In this document: piece after piece, positions 6,935 through 14,691 of the stretch | Position numbering within the stretch: position 1 is the first letter of the stretch | How the letters are laid out: every line of letters starts with the position of its first letter | DNA from: Candidatus Hydrogenedentota bacterium | GTDB taxonomy: Bacteria; Hydrogenedentota; Hydrogenedentia; Hydrogenedentales; SLHB01 | Direction: 5' to 3' | Length of the DNA: 14,749 bases | Assembly: GCA_013349485.1 (NCBI GenBank) | Contig: DUZM01000049.1 | Span: 1 to 14,749, forward strand | Made by a program: the position numbers and the translations under genes | The notes under the pieces: model-generated | The model's input: the letters and a program-made list of their open reading frames with translations, nothing else | Databases searched by the model: none | Told to the model about the DNA's origin: nothing

Positions 6935-6987
6935 GGAGTAGGAGGGAACGCTTATCCGCCAAGCGCGGCGATGCTGGTTTTGCAGGT

Positions 6988-7818
6988 TTATTTGGCGCGT
7001 TCCGAGAGGCGCTTGACGCGGGGCGCGAGGTATTCCAACTGGTCTTTGAACACGGTGTAGTCGGGATCGTATCGGCCGCCGATATAGGCGTAATCGAGCA
7101 ACCTGAAAAGCTCATCCTCTTGTCGCGTTTTTCTCGGGAAAACGTCCTCAAAGTCGGCGCCATACTGCGCCGCCATCACACTGAGCGCGCCCAGAAAATG
7201 TTCGTTCGGTATGTAGTTGGTGATCACCGCGAGCGTCGCCTTGTACGACGCCTCGGCAACCTGGTGAAGCAGGAAGGCGGCGCCGGCATACTTGCCCTTT
7301 TGCAGGGCGTGGTCGTATTGGCCGAGAAAGAATTCGGCCTTCTCAAGCCAGTGATCAAAGTGCTCCTGCGCGATTCGCTTCTTTTCGGCGGGTTCGAGTT
7401 TTCGTTTGCGGGCTAGCTTGAGATTGCCCGAATCGTAGAGCGTCCGCCCTTCCTTCTTGATGTCCGAGAAGAAATACTGGCCTTCGGCCAACCGGATGTT
7501 CACAAACGCGATGTCGCGGGCCATAATCCGTGCGTGCGTACCGAGGCCCGCTCCGTCGCATCGCGCTGTGACGTCCCGCCAGAGCAGCCCATCCTTCGCC
7601 GTTGGCTGGTCTGTGGTTACGACCAGGATGTCGTAGTCCGATGCATGCCCCGATTTCCGGTTGGGATCGAGGTCGGCCTCTTCCCGATAGTCCCCGCGCG
7701 CATACGAGCCGAACAAGACGATCATCTCGACCTTGTCGCACGCGTCCCGGATAATCGACGCGATCCGTTTGAGTTCGTCGCGTTTGCGTTTCGGCAGATA
7801 CCCGAGCGATTTCTTCAT
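6988..7818 (-). CDS. MNT nucleotidyltransferase-HEPN fusion protein
   Basis: From the ATG at 7818 the product has 276 residues. Residues about 28-115 form a minimal nucleotidyltransferase: EMIVLFGSYARGDY (31-44) followed, after an insert, by SDYDILVV (60-67), which supplies the GS and DxD metal-binding motifs. The insert of about a dozen residues is usual in the subclass fused to HEPN. Residues about 150-270 form a HEPN helical domain (YAGAAFLLHQVAEASYKATL, 177-196). No clear Rx4-6H RNase motif is visible, so RNase activity is doubtful. Split MNT/HEPN pairs are toxin-antitoxin systems in which the transferase adenylylates HEPN. Fused forms are common and poorly understood. The frame stays open upstream to 7959, but that part overlaps repeats and reads as low-complexity; MKKSLGYLPKRKRDELKRI is the natural start. 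There is no ribosome site, and a TATACT box lies 7 bases upstream. Confidence 0.85.
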   Translation of the reverse strand: MKKSLGYLPKRKRDELKRIASIIRDACDKVEMIVLFGSYARGDYREEADLDPNRKSGHASDYDILVVTTDQPTAKDGLLWRDVTARCDGAGLGTHARIMARDIAFVNIRLAEGQYFFSDIKKEGRTLYDSGNLKLARKRKLEPAEKKRIAQEHFDHWLEKAEFFLGQYDHALQKGKYAGAAFLLHQVAEASYKATLAVITNYIPNEHFLGALSVMAAQYGADFEDVFPRKTRQEDELFRLLDYAYIGGRYDPDYTVFKDQLEYLAPRVKRLSERAK

Positions 7819-7825
7819 GGCCGAG

Positions 7826-7831
7826 AGTATA
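7826..7831 (-). promoter_or_regulatory. Putative -10 box giving a leaderless transcript
   Basis: TATACT (5 of 6 to the -10 consensus) ends 7 bases before the ATG at 7818, so transcription would begin at or next to the start codon. No Shine-Dalgarno motif is present and no good -35 is seen at 16-18 bases. Confidence 0.4.
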
Positions 7832-7906
7832 CACAACCCGTCCGCGCCATGCAGCAACTGCGTCGGCCAGCTGATCGCCGGGTGACTTTTTCCGGGTGCC
7901 ACCCCA

Positions 7907-7933
7907 CCGTCCACCCCGTCCACTTTGTCCACA
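7907..7933. repeat. Three 9-base tandem units
   Basis: CCGTCCACC, CCGTCCACT and TTGTCCACA follow one another without gaps. They lie between the MNT-HEPN start and the palindromic element, in a region that also repeats GGTGCCACCC from the 34-bp inverted repeat. Confidence 0.55.
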
Positions 7934-7943
7934 CGGCCAAACC

Positions 7944-8020
7944 GCGAAACCGGGGACAAGCACGTCTCGCGGCGGGTTCGTTTTGAACGCGCGCTCGCTT
8001 GTGTCTTTCCCCGGTTTCGC
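7944..8020. repeat. Palindromic element, copy B
   Basis: GCGAAACCGGGGA (7944-7956) and TCCCCGGTTTCGC (8008-8020) are a perfect 13-bp inverted repeat. The stem continues with CAAGC/GCTTG (7957-7961, 7998-8002), and an inner GTTC/GAAC hairpin caps it. It shares its interior word order with copy A at 6368-6457 in the opposite orientation. It sits 14 bases after the stop of the propeller gene at 8035 and could end that transcript, though without a T-run. Confidence 0.7.
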
Positions 8021-8034
8021 CCGCCCGTAACCAG

Positions 8035-9426
8035 TTAGTTCTTCGCAGTTACCGAGTACACGCGCGCGTTGTCTAGAGCGAATCGGAGGTGGACCCGTTG
8101 GCCGGCGAGTTCGGCGGCCTTCCGTTCTCCCCACTCGAGCGGCAGCGCCGTCGAGTCGTTCCCGGCAAACCGGCAGGCGTCTCTGCCAAACCCATCGACC
8201 ACTTGGCCGTTCTCATCGAGCACTTCGACCGATATCGCGCCCGATTCACAATCGGCGTTGAGGTATAACCCGGCCTCCGGCATCTCGAAAAGCTGCGTCC
8301 AGAAACTCCCTTCCCCGTCGCTGCCGCACGAGGCGAAACCGTCTTTTCGCAATCGATACAGCGCCATGCTCCGGCCCTCGTTTGCGCCCGAAATTAGGCA
8401 AAGGTTTCCCTTGTACTCGAAGGGATCGGCGTACGACCAGACCCCGAAGTCCGTATACCGATATGGCCGGGTCCATTGCACGCCGTCTCGGCTGAAGAGC
8501 GCTTCGTGCCGGTAGAGCGCGCTGTGCCGGCCGGGCTGGGCCGGATCGCCGTAGTATTTCATCACGATGCCGACGTAGCGGTTCACGTACCAAAACACCT
8601 TCATGAAGTAGAACTCCGTCTCGGGCGCGTCCTGGGCGTCCGGCTCGAGGATAACGTCTTGCGGCGTCCACGTGTGCAGGTTCGTGCTGCGCCGGATGCT
8701 GATCACGCGCCGTTTGTTCCCGATATTGTCCAAGAACGGCTTGTCGGGCCAGTCGATCAGCTTCGTCTGGTACAGCAAATACTCACCCGGATTACGATGA
8801 TTGACCGTCAGCGTGTAGGCGTCGTTGTGCTCGGTGAACACGGCGCGTTTGGTTTCTTCCTTCTTCCAGTGGATACCGTCGGGCGACGTCGCGATCATCC
8901 CGCCCGCGTCGCCCATTTCCGGTTGATCCCAATAGAGCAACTGGAACCCGTTCTCGAAGTCGCCCAGCATCTGAAACACGTTGAACCCGCCCCAGGTCGC
9001 CTTGCGGGGCGACCCTTTCAGCACAACGTTCGTCGGGCCGCCCCAAGAATTCGGCAGCAGCCCCAAGTCCGGGCACACGAACCCGCCGTCCTTGCCCAGA
9101 ATGCCAACACAAAACGTGTTGTGGTCAAGGCGTTCCGGCAGACTCCGATCGATCCGACGGTAGTAGACGCGAAGGCCGTCTTCGACACGGACCACATGCG
9201 CCGGCGAATACCACAAGCTCGTCCGCCCGGGATCCTCGGCAAGAAGGGCGATGTGCGGTTGCGCCGCATGCACCTCGAAGCGCACGTTTTTGCCGTCCCG
9301 AATATCCTGCTGTTCCCAAAACAGAAGGTGAAGCGGCTCATCGGACGCGTCGGCGCTGGACATGACGGCGCCCAACGTTGCGCCGATCACAAACAAACGG
9401 AGTGCAGCGAAATCGAGAAAAGGCAT
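8035..9426 (-). CDS. Exported GH32/GH43-like five-bladed propeller protein
   Basis: From the ATG at 9426 the product has 463 residues. It begins with a signal peptide (hydrophobic stretch to about residue 25, cleavage likely after SSADA). The body has beta-propeller features of the GH32/GH43/GH68 clan: YSPAHVVRVEDGLRVYY, GGFNVFQMLGDFENGFQLLYW, and Asp-box-like repeats SPDGIHWKK and SRDGVQWTR. An ETEFYFM motif matches ETQFYAM in the paralogue across the divergent promoter region. The last 75 residues (GLYLNADCESGAISVEVLDE to LRFALDNARVYSV) are a beta-sandwich-like domain shared with that paralogue. I infer a periplasmic or surface enzyme acting on a glycan; the substrate is unknown and catalytic residues cannot be assigned from sequence alone. 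ATG 9426 has GGGGAG 7 bases upstream; the in-frame ATG at 9441 has no ribosome site. Confidence 0.82.
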   Translation of the reverse strand: MPFLDFAALRLFVIGATLGAVMSSADASDEPLHLLFWEQQDIRDGKNVRFEVHAAQPHIALLAEDPGRTSLWYSPAHVVRVEDGLRVYYRRIDRSLPERLDHNTFCVGILGKDGGFVCPDLGLLPNSWGGPTNVVLKGSPRKATWGGFNVFQMLGDFENGFQLLYWDQPEMGDAGGMIATSPDGIHWKKEETKRAVFTEHNDAYTLTVNHRNPGEYLLYQTKLIDWPDKPFLDNIGNKRRVISIRRSTNLHTWTPQDVILEPDAQDAPETEFYFMKVFWYVNRYVGIVMKYYGDPAQPGRHSALYRHEALFSRDGVQWTRPYRYTDFGVWSYADPFEYKGNLCLISGANEGRSMALYRLRKDGFASCGSDGEGSFWTQLFEMPEAGLYLNADCESGAISVEVLDENGQVVDGFGRDACRFAGNDSTALPLEWGERKAAELAGQRVHLRFALDNARVYSVTAKN

Positions 9427-9534
9427 CACAAATCTCCCCATTCAACAAAATAGACTCTTGACGTGACCTATCCGCCCGTTCCCGAGTACGTTACCATAGG
9501 TACTGCGCCGTTGCCAGAAAACGCCCGGCCAGGC

Positions 9535-9563
9535 TTGACATCATCGGTAAGGAAGCAAATACT
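9535..9563 (+). promoter_or_regulatory. Putative sigma-70 promoter of the plus-strand propeller gene
   Basis: TTGACA (9535-9540), 17 bases, then AATACT (9558-9563; 4 of 6). The predicted transcript start near 9570 lies downstream of the GTG at 9463, which supports the later start at 9622. Confidence 0.5.
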
Positions 9564-9621
9564 TGCCTTCAGGCGCTCTCATGCGCTCCGAGCAAGATGG
9601 ACACAACAACCACCCAAGGCC

Positions 9622-11169
9622 ATGACAGCCATGAACGTTCAAGCCGTTGCGTGTCCGCTACGCACGGCAACGGCCCTGCTAATCGCGGCGGCCGCGCTTG
9701 GAGAGGAGACGGGGCGGTCGCCATTCGCCGAAGCCGAGCGTGGTGCAACGGAGGCGTTCGGAATGACCCGCAGCGCGGAAGAAATCCCGCTCACCAACAC
9801 AAAGGCCGCCGTCTACGCGCCGCGCCGCAAGGCGAGCAGACAAAAGCCTATACGCCTGAGACGGGGCCCGCATCTCTTTATTGATGATTTTCTTATCGAA
9901 TCAAGCGCGAACGTGCGCCGCGTGACGAACCCGCCGCTGCGCGATCCGGCCATTCCCAATCCCATTGTCACCGGCAACGAAGACGGCTGTTTCCAACCCT
10001 ACATGACCGTCATTCGAGACCCTCAAACCGGGCGGTTTCGATTGTGGTACGGACGCCGCACCCAGGATTTCGCAACTACCCAGTCACACATTGGCTACGC
10101 CGAATCGCAAGACGGCATCCGTTGGGAACGCCCTATGCGCCTGCTCGAAGATCCTGCGCCAATACAGTTCGGCATCAGTGTGATTGATGAAGGCCCGGGC
10201 TTTCCCGATCCGGCACAGCGGTTCAAGTTCGGTTGGCATACCGGCGACGGCCTGAGAGTTGCGAGATCGCCAGACGGCATCGCGTGGACGCCTATGACGG
10301 ACAGCGCCGTCTTGCGCCACAACCACGATATCAACAGCATCTTCCGCGACCCCCTTCGGAAACGCTATGTCGCGACGATCTCGGTGTATAGGCCCGGCGA
10401 TGCATGGGAGGGGCGTCGCCGAATCACCATGCAGAGCCATAGCGACGACCTCGTCCACTGGGCGCCGCCCCACTATGTCGTGACGCCGGACGACGCAGTA
10501 GACGCGGGCGAGACGCAGTTCTACGCGATGGAAGGCTACCTTGTCCGAGGCGATCTCGTCATCGGAATGGTCAAGGTGTTGCGAGACGACCTGAAAGCCG
10601 ACGATCCGGCCGATCCGCCCGACGCATACGGCATCGGCTACACGACACTCGCCTGGTCCAGGGACGGGGAGACATGGATGCGCGACACGGAACACTTCTT
10701 TGACCCCGAGCCGGCGAAGGGCGCCTGGGACCACGCATACGCATGGATCGACGAACAGGTCCCCGTGGACGACGAGGTCTATCTCTACTACGGCGGGTAT
10801 GCTCGCGGGCACAAGGTGAATCGATTCGAGGAACGCCAGATCGGTTTGGTGAAGATCAAACGCGACCGCTATGTCGGCCGACAAGGCGGGTACGAACAAG
10901 GCCTGATTCGCACCCCGGCGGCGATCGTTGAAGGCGACGCGATGACGCTCAACGTCGACGCCGGGGCCGGCATCGTCAGCGTCCAAGTGCTTGATGAAGA
11001 CGATCGCCCCGTCCCTGGATTTGCGTTCAGCGACTGCGAACCCGTCGTCGCGGATGCCGTCGCGGTGCCCGTGAGGTGGCAGCGGCCGTTAAGCGATGTA
11101 CACGGTAAGACCATTCGTTTCGAGTTCGCCCTAAAGAACGCCCGCTTATTCGCGTTCAACCTCGACTGA
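9622..11169 (+). CDS. Exported GH32-like propeller protein, paralogue of the divergent neighbour
   Basis: From the ATG at 9622 the product has 515 residues. A signal peptide covers about residues 1-28 (TATALLIAAAALG core). After a linker of about 55 residues comes HLFIDDFLIESSANVRRVTNPP, a motif that opens many planctomycete-type GH32-like propeller proteins. Asp-box-like repeats follow (SQDGIRWER, SPDGIAWTP, SDDLVHWAP, SRDGETWMR), together with FRLWYGRRT and ETQFYAM. The C-terminal part (MTLNVDAGAGIVSVQVLDED to IRFEFALKNARLFAF) matches the end of the divergent gene at 8035. ATG 9631 (AAGG 11 bases upstream) is an equally possible start; the open frame back to GTG 9463 would add 53 residues ahead of the signal peptide and precedes the likely promoter. 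I infer an extracytoplasmic glycan-active enzyme of unknown substrate. Confidence 0.82.
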   Translation: MTAMNVQAVACPLRTATALLIAAAALGEETGRSPFAEAERGATEAFGMTRSAEEIPLTNTKAAVYAPRRKASRQKPIRLRRGPHLFIDDFLIESSANVRRVTNPPLRDPAIPNPIVTGNEDGCFQPYMTVIRDPQTGRFRLWYGRRTQDFATTQSHIGYAESQDGIRWERPMRLLEDPAPIQFGISVIDEGPGFPDPAQRFKFGWHTGDGLRVARSPDGIAWTPMTDSAVLRHNHDINSIFRDPLRKRYVATISVYRPGDAWEGRRRITMQSHSDDLVHWAPPHYVVTPDDAVDAGETQFYAMEGYLVRGDLVIGMVKVLRDDLKADDPADPPDAYGIGYTTLAWSRDGETWMRDTEHFFDPEPAKGAWDHAYAWIDEQVPVDDEVYLYYGGYARGHKVNRFEERQIGLVKIKRDRYVGRQGGYEQGLIRTPAAIVEGDAMTLNVDAGAGIVSVQVLDEDDRPVPGFAFSDCEPVVADAVAVPVRWQRPLSDVHGKTIRFEFALKNARLFAFNLD

Positions 11170-11233
11170 GCCAAACACGCCCGACGGCCCGCGCCTCCGC
11201 GTGGCACGCGAATCCGCTTCATACCGGCCGCCC

Positions 11234-11262
11234 TTGACGGCCAGGAAACCGGGTGCTAGGAT
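11234..11262 (+). promoter_or_regulatory. Putative promoter of the acyl-CoA dehydrogenase gene
   Basis: TTGACG (11234-11239; 5 of 6), a 17-base spacer and TAGGAT (11257-11262; 4 of 6). The transcript would start near 11269, about 100 bases before the ATG at 11368. Confidence 0.45.
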
Positions 11263-11367
11263 TCATCTAGCTTACGCGGTCGGGGCGCCTACGAACGTGT
11301 GTTTTCCGTCCTGTAGAGAAGATTTCATAGCCAGAGGGTCAATTCAACATGTGGGGGATTGCATGTC

Positions 11368-12516
11368 ATGATCGGTTTCGAACTTAGTGAAGACCAACAG
11401 CAACTTCGGGAGAAGGCCCGCGCGTTCGCGGCCGAAGAGATGATGCCGCGCGCCCGCGAATTCGACGAAACTGGGGCATTCCCCATCGATATCATGAAAA
11501 GCGCCTTCGAAAAGGGCCTCATGAACGACAACATCCCCGAGGCGTTCGGCGGCCACGGCCACAACTGCATGGATACGGCCATCATCACCGAGGAGCTCGG
11601 CGCGGCCTGCATGGGCATTACCACCGGCATCATGGCCAATGCCCTCGCCCTGACGCCCCTTGTCCTGTTCGGCAACGACGCGCAGAAGGAGAAATACCTG
11701 CGGCGCGCCGCATCCGAGTTGGTGCTGGCGGCCTTCTGCCTGACCGAGCGCGACGCGGGCTCCGACGCCGCCAGCGTGCAAACCACCGCGATCCGCGACG
11801 GGGATGAGTATGTGCTCAACGGCTCGAAATGTTTCATCACCAACGGCGGCTATGCCGACCTCTTCACCGTATTCGCCATCGCCGACCCGAAGAAGGGACC
11901 ACGCAGCATGACGGCCCTCATCGTCGAGAAAGAACACGGCGTCAAGGTCGGCGACGCGGAAAACAAGATGGGCCAGCGCGCATCGAACCAGACCGAACTC
12001 TACTTCGAGAACGTACGTGTCCCCGCCGAGAACGTGTTGATCCGAGAGGGGCAGGGGTTCAAAGTGGCCATGGGCACCCTCGACGTGACCCGCACCGGCA
12101 CGGCTGCCGGCGCCGTAGGCATTGCCCGCCGCGCGCTTGTCGAGGCCGTCAACTACGCCAAAGAACGGCGGCAGTTCGGCCAACCCCTCGCCGCAAACCA
12201 GGCGCTCCAATTCCGGCTCGCCGACATGGCCATGAAAATCGAGGCCGCCCGGTTATTGACATGGGAAGCCGCGTGGATGGCCGACCAAGGCATACGCCAA
12301 TCTAAACAATCCGCCTTCTCGAAATGCTTCGCGGGCGACGTCGCTATGGAAGTCACCACCGACGCCGTACAGATCTTCGGCGGCAACGGATACTCGAGGG
12401 AATACCCCGTTGAGAAGCTCATGCGCGACGCCAAACTCATGCAAATCTACGAAGGCACCCAGGAAATCCAACGCCTCGTCATCGCCCGCGAGTTGCTGAA
12501 AGGAAACGTAACTTAG
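11368..12516 (+). CDS. Acyl-CoA dehydrogenase (short/medium-chain type)
   Basis: This complete 382-residue flavoenzyme oxidises acyl-CoA to 2-enoyl-CoA with FAD and passes electrons to an electron-transfer flavoprotein. Visible family marks are FCLTERDAGSDAAS (123-136, the FAD/substrate loop; R replaces the usual P of LTEP), FITNGGYAD (157-164), RRQFGQPLAANQALQFRLAD (268-287), FGGNGYSREYPVEKLMRDAK (337-356) and IYEGTQEIQR (360-369), in which E362 aligns with the catalytic glutamate of MCAD and butyryl-CoA dehydrogenase. TLDVTRTGTAAGAVGIARRAL also follows the MCAD pattern. ATG 11368 is preferred, with a G-rich site (GGGGGA, 11353-11358) upstream; TTG 11359 would add three residues. No electron-transfer flavoprotein, thiolase or hydratase gene is adjacent, so partners must be elsewhere. 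The substrate chain length cannot be read from the sequence. Confidence 0.93.
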   Translation: MIGFELSEDQQQLREKARAFAAEEMMPRAREFDETGAFPIDIMKSAFEKGLMNDNIPEAFGGHGHNCMDTAIITEELGAACMGITTGIMANALALTPLVLFGNDAQKEKYLRRAASELVLAAFCLTERDAGSDAASVQTTAIRDGDEYVLNGSKCFITNGGYADLFTVFAIADPKKGPRSMTALIVEKEHGVKVGDAENKMGQRASNQTELYFENVRVPAENVLIREGQGFKVAMGTLDVTRTGTAAGAVGIARRALVEAVNYAKERRQFGQPLAANQALQFRLADMAMKIEAARLLTWEAAWMADQGIRQSKQSAFSKCFAGDVAMEVTTDAVQIFGGNGYSREYPVEKLMRDAKLMQIYEGTQEIQRLVIARELLKGNVT

Positions 12517-12811
12517 CGCTGTAAGGTGAAGCCAGCCCGGCAAAGCCGCACACGCAAAACCCAGAAACGTACTATTGAAAACGAGTTGGCAAGATCAATG
12601 CTTTCCAGAACAACAAGGGGCTTACGTCTAGGTCCTTTTCGTCCTTTGGGTCCCTGCATTTCGAGAGAGACGGTCAAGGGGGCAGATAAGCGGCCCGCCG
12701 CAGGTGGGCGACGGAACAGCAGCCTCGAGACGGGCGGCTTTACATATGGATCAGCCCAGAATGGCGTGTTAATATTCTCGCTGATAAATCACAAAAAGGG
12801 AGGATCGAGCG
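12517..12811 (+). other. Intergenic region before the lipoprotein, with repeat scrap
   Basis: No credible gene lies here. An open frame from 12526 to 12897 is Arg-rich, lacks a ribosome site and overlaps the lipoprotein in another frame. Bases 12631-12655 hold a periodic GGTCCTTTT / CGTCCTTTG / GGTCCCT scrap, another intergenic repeat type. AT-rich DNA at 12770-12797 just before the lipoprotein ribosome site may hold its promoter, but no well-spaced -35/-10 pair is clear. Confidence 0.5.
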
Positions 12812-13009
12812 ATGAGAAAACTCATGGGTGCGCTACTGCTGGCGGGAACCATGCTGATGCCGCTCGGCGGATGCGGGTCGAAGGAGGCCGAAATTAAGCC
12901 GACCCCCGCACAGCGAGAACAGACCGCGCAAAACGCCGACCAGCAAACGAAGAAACTAATCGAAAAGAACGAAGGCATGCTCAAGACGCTTGACCAAGCC
13001 AGGAAGTAA
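12812..13009 (+). CDS. Small lipoprotein, unknown function
   Basis: The 65-residue product begins with a lipoprotein signal (MRKLMGALLLAGTMLMPLGGC): basic start, hydrophobic core and lipobox LGGC with the lipidated Cys at 21. The mature part of about 45 residues is polar and helical (REQTAQNADQQTKKLIEKNE), probably a short coiled coil. It recalls small Lpp-like envelope proteins in design, but no homology is claimed. A very strong ribosome site (AGGGAGGA, 12797-12804) stands 7 bases before the ATG, suggesting high expression. It stands alone, convergent with the radical SAM gene. Confidence 0.82.
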   Translation: MRKLMGALLLAGTMLMPLGGCGSKEAEIKPTPAQREQTAQNADQQTKKLIEKNEGMLKTLDQARK

Positions 13010-13155
13010 CGGCCCATCCGAAAGGCGGCGCGCTGGGCGTAATGCGGGCCCCAAATAAGACCGTAGGCAATAAGCGCTGACTGCCCCGAGTCATAGAAGC
13101 CCTTGGACAGAGGCCGTGTTCGTCAAGAAGCCTGCCCGGAAGAAGGCAAATGCGC

Positions 13156-14691
13156 CTATTCTCGGAAACGCCGTTTGACTAGCAACGCCGCCTTCTTGAG
13201 GCCACAGGCCAGCATCACCTGAAGGTACCGGAATGCCGTATAATTCTGGGCCGCAAACCTCTTGCCCGTCCGCAAGCGCTTTATGAGCGTCATCGGGAAA
13301 AACACCAGAGGATAGAGATCGAGACTCGGCAGAAAGCGCCACCATCCACGTTCAATCATTCGTCTGATAAGCTTCTGCGGCAGAACGGGGGTCAGATGGA
13401 TGAGCGTTCTAACGCGCGAAAAATCCGCTCGTCTGCCGTCTTCCTCGGGGATCCAGAAAGAGCCCTTTCCTTCTTGTGGATTCTCGATGTCGGCCACTTG
13501 GCTATCTGTCAAAAGGCCGCGATCTACGGCAATAGACACGATCTTAGTGCTGGGATAGTATTGGAAGTAGTAGGCGTGCGGCAGGTCCACGCGGTTCTCA
13601 CTATAGAATTGCGCGACGTGAAGGGCATCGTCAATGGTCTGTCCGGGCAGGCGCAAAAGGTTGCCCGTTGATAGAAATATGCGGGTCGGTCGAACAAGAT
13701 CAATGGCTCTTGTTATCTCTTCGTTTGAGTCCGCACGGTGCAGCAGCGTACGACGCGCGCCCTCGTCTACACTTTCCACCCCAATGTTTAGTTCCCTGCA
13801 TCCCGCCCTCTCGAGCAAGGCCACGCTTTCTTCGTCAATAAATTTGCTCTGTCCGAAGCAAAAAAAAGGCGTGCCGATAACCTGGGGATATTGCGCCGCA
13901 AACTCTCGTAGCCACTTGCGATCATCAATGAATACGTCGTCCCAAAACCGTACGATGTCGTACCCGTCATACGCGTCGCGCACCGCTTCCAATTCTCTAA
14001 GGACATTATCGACTGAGCGTCGCCGACGCCAGCGCCCCTTACCTTTGTACAACGAGCGCATCCAGGAGTTGCGGCAGAAAGTACACGCGAAAGGCCAACC
14101 GCGCGTAGCCGTCACGGGACAACTTTTTCGGAGAAAGGCCGGGGCGGCCCGGTAGAACACCTCCCTGTCGGGAAAAGGGAGAGCGTCCAAGTCCTCGACG
14201 AGAGGCCGGGGCGGGGATGATAGGACTTCGCCGTCGACTTTGTGCCAGAGATTTGGGATCCCGCGAACGTCTCCAGAGGTCTCCAGTTGATTGGCAAGGT
14301 CGACGATGGCTTCTTCTCCTTCCCCAACAACCAGGAAGTCCACATCGGGATTCTTGATGACTTGGTCTGGAACGGAACTACAGTGGATTCCTCCAAATAC
14401 AGTCTTGATTCCGCGCCGCTTCTTGACCTTGCGCGCAATCCGGCAAATCCTTGGATAGTTGTTTGTCACCACCGAGAACGCCAGTAGATGCAGATCGGAT
14501 TGCACGATCTGCTCTACAACATAGTCTTCCAAGTCCAAGACTCTCGCCGAGAGCCTGTTGCGGAAGATGCCCTCGTTGCAGATCATCGGATCGAAAAAGC
14601 CGATGGTCTCATGGCCCGCCTGCTTCAGCGCGGCGGACAGATACCCTATCCCCACGTGCTCATAACCAGGAATGTAAAAGCCGACCTTCAT
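13156..14691 (-). CDS. B12-binding domain radical SAM protein lacking the first cluster cysteine
   Basis: The 511-residue product has an N-terminal cobalamin-binding-like Rossmann domain (about 1-140; HVGIGYLSAALKQAGHETIG, VFGGIHCSSVPDQ, DFLVVGEGEEAI). A radical SAM domain follows (about 185-400; FWDDVFIDD, LNIGVESVDEGARRTL, LRLPGQTIDDAL), then a basic C-terminus of about 100 residues with hydrophobic patches. Members of this class carry out radical methylation or rearrangement of lipids, tetrapyrroles or natural products; the substrate here is unknown. The expected CxxxCxxC loop reads ATRGWPFACTFCRN: W199 (codon TGG, plus-strand 14095-14097) stands where RGCPFACTFC has the first cysteine, while C203 and C206 remain. 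A single base change from TGC or TGT would explain it. All three cysteines normally hold the 4Fe-4S cluster, so the protein as read may be inactive, or the base may be a sequence error. The ATG at 14691 has no clear ribosome site but matches the usual MKVxFYxP start. Confidence 0.88.
   Translation of the reverse strand: MKVGFYIPGYEHVGIGYLSAALKQAGHETIGFFDPMICNEGIFRNRLSARVLDLEDYVVEQIVQSDLHLLAFSVVTNNYPRICRIARKVKKRRGIKTVFGGIHCSSVPDQVIKNPDVDFLVVGEGEEAIVDLANQLETSGDVRGIPNLWHKVDGEVLSSPPRPLVEDLDALPFPDREVFYRAAPAFLRKSCPVTATRGWPFACTFCRNSWMRSLYKGKGRWRRRRSVDNVLRELEAVRDAYDGYDIVRFWDDVFIDDRKWLREFAAQYPQVIGTPFFCFGQSKFIDEESVALLERAGCRELNIGVESVDEGARRTLLHRADSNEEITRAIDLVRPTRIFLSTGNLLRLPGQTIDDALHVAQFYSENRVDLPHAYYFQYYPSTKIVSIAVDRGLLTDSQVADIENPQEGKGSFWIPEEDGRRADFSRVRTLIHLTPVLPQKLIRRMIERGWWRFLPSLDLYPLVFFPMTLIKRLRTGKRFAAQNYTAFRYLQVMLACGLKKAALLVKRRFRE

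Larger units (their letters stand above)
5871..6987. other. Gene-free region: leader, promoter and repeat mosaic
   Basis: No convincing coding frame lies in these 1.1 kb. The left end (5871-6098) is the leader and promoter of the ATPase pair. Around 6202-6233 the minus strand carries an ACAGGAT-GGACAAGAT type repeat scrap. From 6318 to about 6934 there is a patchwork of hairpins, inverted repeats and direct repeats, listed separately. GC rises from the island level to the flanking level at about 6290. Confidence 0.65.

Noticed and set aside
6739..7416. 225-codon plus-strand open frame
   Set aside because: Runs through the inverted repeats and then antisense to the MNT-HEPN gene.
8476..9453. 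325-codon plus-strand open frame
   Set aside because: Lies fully antisense to the propeller gene; the protein is His/Arg/Val-rich with no domain, a typical high-GC shadow.
11344..12210. 288-codon minus-strand open frame
   Set aside because: Antisense to the acyl-CoA dehydrogenase, whose motifs are unmistakable; no domain in the antisense product.
12526..12897. 123-codon plus-strand open frame
   Set aside because: Arg-rich, no ribosome site, overlaps the well-supported lipoprotein in another frame.
13010..13155. Bidirectional terminator between the convergent lipoprotein and radical SAM genes
   Set aside because: Only a 5-bp GGCCC/GGGCC pairing is visible, with no T-run.
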